A stretch of 64,000 nt of DNA from Bolinopsis microptera (Eukaryota > Ctenophora > Tentaculata > Lobata > Bolinopsidae): contig NC_087075.1 in the NCBI RefSeq assembly GCF_026151205.1, forward strand, positions 4,004,359 to 4,068,358, written 5' to 3'. A program made the translations under genes and the position numbers. Shown piece by piece: positions 61,578 through 64,000 of the stretch (position 1 is the first letter of the stretch; each line of letters begins with the position of its first letter). The notes under the pieces are model-generated. The model had not been told where the DNA came from. It made no database searches and saw only the letters and a list, made by a program, of their open reading frames with translations.

Positions 61578-61668
61578 CATAGAAGTGACAAAAATACGCT
61601 ATAGATCGTGAAATTGAGTGGCCACCCATAAAAGAAATGCGTACCCATATCTAAATAGAAAATACCTT

Positions 61669-62603
61669 ACTCGGGATTATCATGACCGGGATAAAGTGGC
61701 GGGTTTAGGGTAATTTCGCCATATTTTTCCCGAGCCACATTTTCACCGGTCGTTAATAAACCCGCCGACTCAGCTTTTAGGGTTCCCAAGGGGTATCATG
61801 GGTGCTCATATTTTAATCGTTGTCTTATATTCACTAAAGAAGACTATTGGGACACTTTTTGTAGGTTTTTCGACTTCATTTGGCTAAAATTGCAAAAAAT
61901 TCACCTTTTTGCCCAATCGGCTCAAAACACGAGGTTTAGTGGCTCCAATTTTAGTGACTGTTGGCCACGTGCCGTTGGAGATAAGTAAGTTATGCCATTT
62001 CTTCTTGATGCACGGCGGAGAGATAAGTGGGGTTGTTGAAGATATGGTGCCCAGGAGATCTCCTATACCAAGTGGGGGGTTGGAAATCAAGTTAAAGGCA
62101 ACGTTCAAAGCTGTCGCACCTTTAGCTGACAAAATGAAGGTACTCCTAAGAGCGGCATATGATTACGAGTTCCAGGCTCAGAAAAGGGGGGATGATGAAA
62201 GGGATGATCCAGATGAAGATAACGAAGATGATTACAACTTATTGGAAGACTAAACAGCTCTCCCTTTATCTTAATATCGATCTGGTTGTTACGCATCTAA
62301 TGTTAAAAATTATTTTCCATCTATAGTTTGATTAACCACGAGTCATTATTTCTGTCTACTTTCAACAATTATTGATAATTCGACTTGTTTCACAAGTTTT
62401 AGCAATGCGAAAATTTCTAAATTTGCTTATCTCTAATAAGGAAATTTACATCTGAGACAACATTTTTGAATCTAAAATTGAAAGGTTGGACACCGGTAAA
62501 ATGGCGACCGGGAAAATGTGGTGGGTTTTGAGCAATTTCGCCATATTTTTCCCGAACCATATTTTAACCGGTCGTTAATAAACCCGTCGTAATAATCCCG
62601 AGT
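61669..62603. mobile_element. TIR element with duplicated subterminal blocks and an ORF
   Basis: Ends ACTCGGGATTAT (61669-61680) and ATAATCCCGAGT (62592-62603) are inverse. Both halves also contain a direct repeat (AATTTCGCCATATTTTTCCC ... CCGGTCGTTAATAAACCCG), at about 61710-61770 and 62530-62590. The interior carries an open frame on the + strand. Superfamily not assigned. Confidence 0.65.
61909..62253 (+). CDS. ORF inside the TIR element, HIRAN-like fragment
   Basis: About 114 open codons to a stop at 62253; no ATG at the left limit, so it may be an exon or the 3' end of a gene. GHVPLEISKLCHFFLMHGGE and RRSPIPSGGLEIKLKATF recall a conserved module (GH.P...S....FL..GG....GLE) that I associate with HIRAN-like regions of transposon-encoded proteins. 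The acidic tail (DDERDDPDEDNEDD) is unlike the rest. Function not assigned. Confidence 0.4.
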   Translation: MPNRLKTRGLVAPILVTVGHVPLEISKLCHFFLMHGGEISGVVEDMVPRRSPIPSGGLEIKLKATFKAVAPLADKMKVLLRAAYDYEFQAQKRGDDERDDPDEDNEDDYNLLED

Positions 62604-64000
62604 AGGTAAAGTGTTTTTGATTGACATAAAATTGAAACTCAAACATTTAAATTTGAAAACGGAAATTTTTTAACAGCTTTACAGTTATGCGACTTCAGTT
62701 TTCACTTTTATTTGTAAACATTTTAATTCTAGTTTAGCTAAATTCAAAATGAAATCCGAAAGGGTTTAATTCAAAATCAAACTTAATCATTGCCATAATA
62801 ATGTTATGTAAATAATAAGTGATGATGTATCAAAAATATTATACCACAAAATTTAAATTTGTATCCTGCATGTGTATGTTTAACATTTTTTATTAAATAC
62901 TTTTAATAAAATCAGCGAGGCTATGAAAACCAACAATGGCACAAAGAGCGAAAACTCAACAGAAAATTAGGATTCTACAACCTCATCAAGGTAAGCTTCG
63001 GTTGCGAAACATACTTGTCGATCAACATACGGCCACAGCAGACTAGGAGACTTGCGCAACTCAGAATAAGCTCGCATCAATACAACACCGAAACAGGAAG
63101 ACACGGTGCATGCATCGCCATAAACTTTCGAATAGGATATGTAAACACTGTTCTACTACAGATGAGGAGTCACTCGACCTTCTTCTAGAGCTTCCTTTCC
63201 CCAATCATCGAAGATGAGCTTCATGTATTGCGCACTTGCCCTCTCTATGAAGATTTCCATCACTTTTTGTCCCCACAAAGTAAAACATTACTCTTCTCTA
63301 TGATATTGGAGAGATCTTCGTACACCCTATAACCATCGGTTGTAGGGTGCGCGAAGATCCCCTAAACAAATTCCTAAGAATAACAATATTGCCTAATATA
63401 AGACACTTTTATAAGAGTTTATTTAAATTTTTAGAAAATTAAATCTCATTTTGAAGATTTGAGGAGATTATTTTTTGTTTATTATAGCTTTATAGTGGAT
63501 TTAATTTTATTCTCATCCTCTTAGTCTTGTATACAAGACTATATACATATATACTTTTTGACTTTTGGGTAAATTTACTTTTTATATTGGGTCAGACATT
63601 ACATTGTAATTTGACTTTTGAATCGTTTAATCCGTTTTAGAGTACAGCAATAAATGAATACCTTAGGGCCAATAATTTTGGTTACCATAAATTTAGTCAC
63701 TAATTTTGCAAATTTTTAGTCTACAACAATTTTAGTCACATTTTTCGACTTTTCGAGACCATTTTCCATTCCATTTACATTAAGATTAAGAACGACAAAT
63801 TTAGTCTACCCCTTCTGAACACAGATTAAGCTGCAATTTATTACTCAGGAATTTCAGTAACATCAGATCCAGAGTTTGTATTGATGATTTATACATTTTT
63901 AATCTTATAAGAATAATAACAATATTGCACTTTGAACTGTAATCACATTAAGTACTTTTCCTGATTAAAATACAATTTTTTAAATTAATTTAAAAAATAA
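62604..64000. other. No gene recognised
   Basis: AT-rich. A short inverted repeat with GGATCTTCGTACACCCTA-like arms lies near 63310-63360 (GATCTTCGTACACCCTATAACC / GGTTGTAGGGTGCGCGAAGATC, imperfect). TTTTAGTC/ATTTAGTC motifs recur near 63680-63810. Confidence 0.5.

Noticed and set aside
1-64000. tRNA and rRNA genes
   Set aside because: Scanning by eye for B-box-like GGTTCGAATCC motifs and rRNA-like blocks on both strands gave nothing convincing; a tRNAscan run would be decisive.

Overview
The window looks like nuclear DNA of an animal. It has spliceosomal GT-AG introns, small exons, interstitial TTAGGG telomere-type repeats, TATA boxes, and LINE, hAT-like, piggyBac-like and Harbinger-like elements. 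The gene set (multicopper oxidase, intronless class-A GPCR, secreted transglutaminase-like protein with discoidin-type domains, NIT-domain receptor guanylate cyclase, RanBP2-finger protein, SLC18-like MFS transporter) would suit a non-bilaterian metazoan. No species can be named from the sequence alone. Exon models below were built by hand from splice sites and codon phase.

Layout. 1-1400 (-): 5' part of a membrane-anchored multicopper oxidase. 5792-7004 (+): two-exon GPI-anchored protein with two near-identical Cys domains. 7560-8032: Harbinger-like MITE. 8515-22516 (+): three exons of a beta-trefoil gene. Its first intron holds a LINE sitting inside a minisatellite. Its 9.3-kb second intron holds two intronless genes on the other strand, a GPCR (14739-15740) and a transglutaminase-like secreted protein (18959-21505). 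23543-26209: piggyBac-like foldback element. 27279-27409 (+): isolated exon. 29090-30421 (+): four-exon Cys-rich secreted protein. 31125-32905 (-): four RanBP2 zinc fingers. 35785-47725 (-): a 19-exon, about 656-residue NIT-domain guanylate cyclase. 49382-50655: broken LINE. 51150-56533 (-): MFS transporter with a giant G-rich satellite in an intron. 56700-64000: dispersed repeats, a hAT-like element with another element nested in it, and a further TIR element carrying a short ORF.

The most striking theme is that many of the minisatellites are copies of exon ends. In the guanylate cyclase gene four separate arrays are built from an exon boundary together with its splice site, or from the stop-codon region. 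They are a 45-bp donor array in intron 1, a 46-bp donor array after the linker exon, an acceptor array of about 143 bp before a catalytic exon, and an array of the terminal exon end. Smaller cases occur elsewhere in that gene, in the Cys-rich gene and in the zinc-finger gene. This points to a local process that amplifies exon-intron junctions in tandem, leaving rows of potential splice sites.
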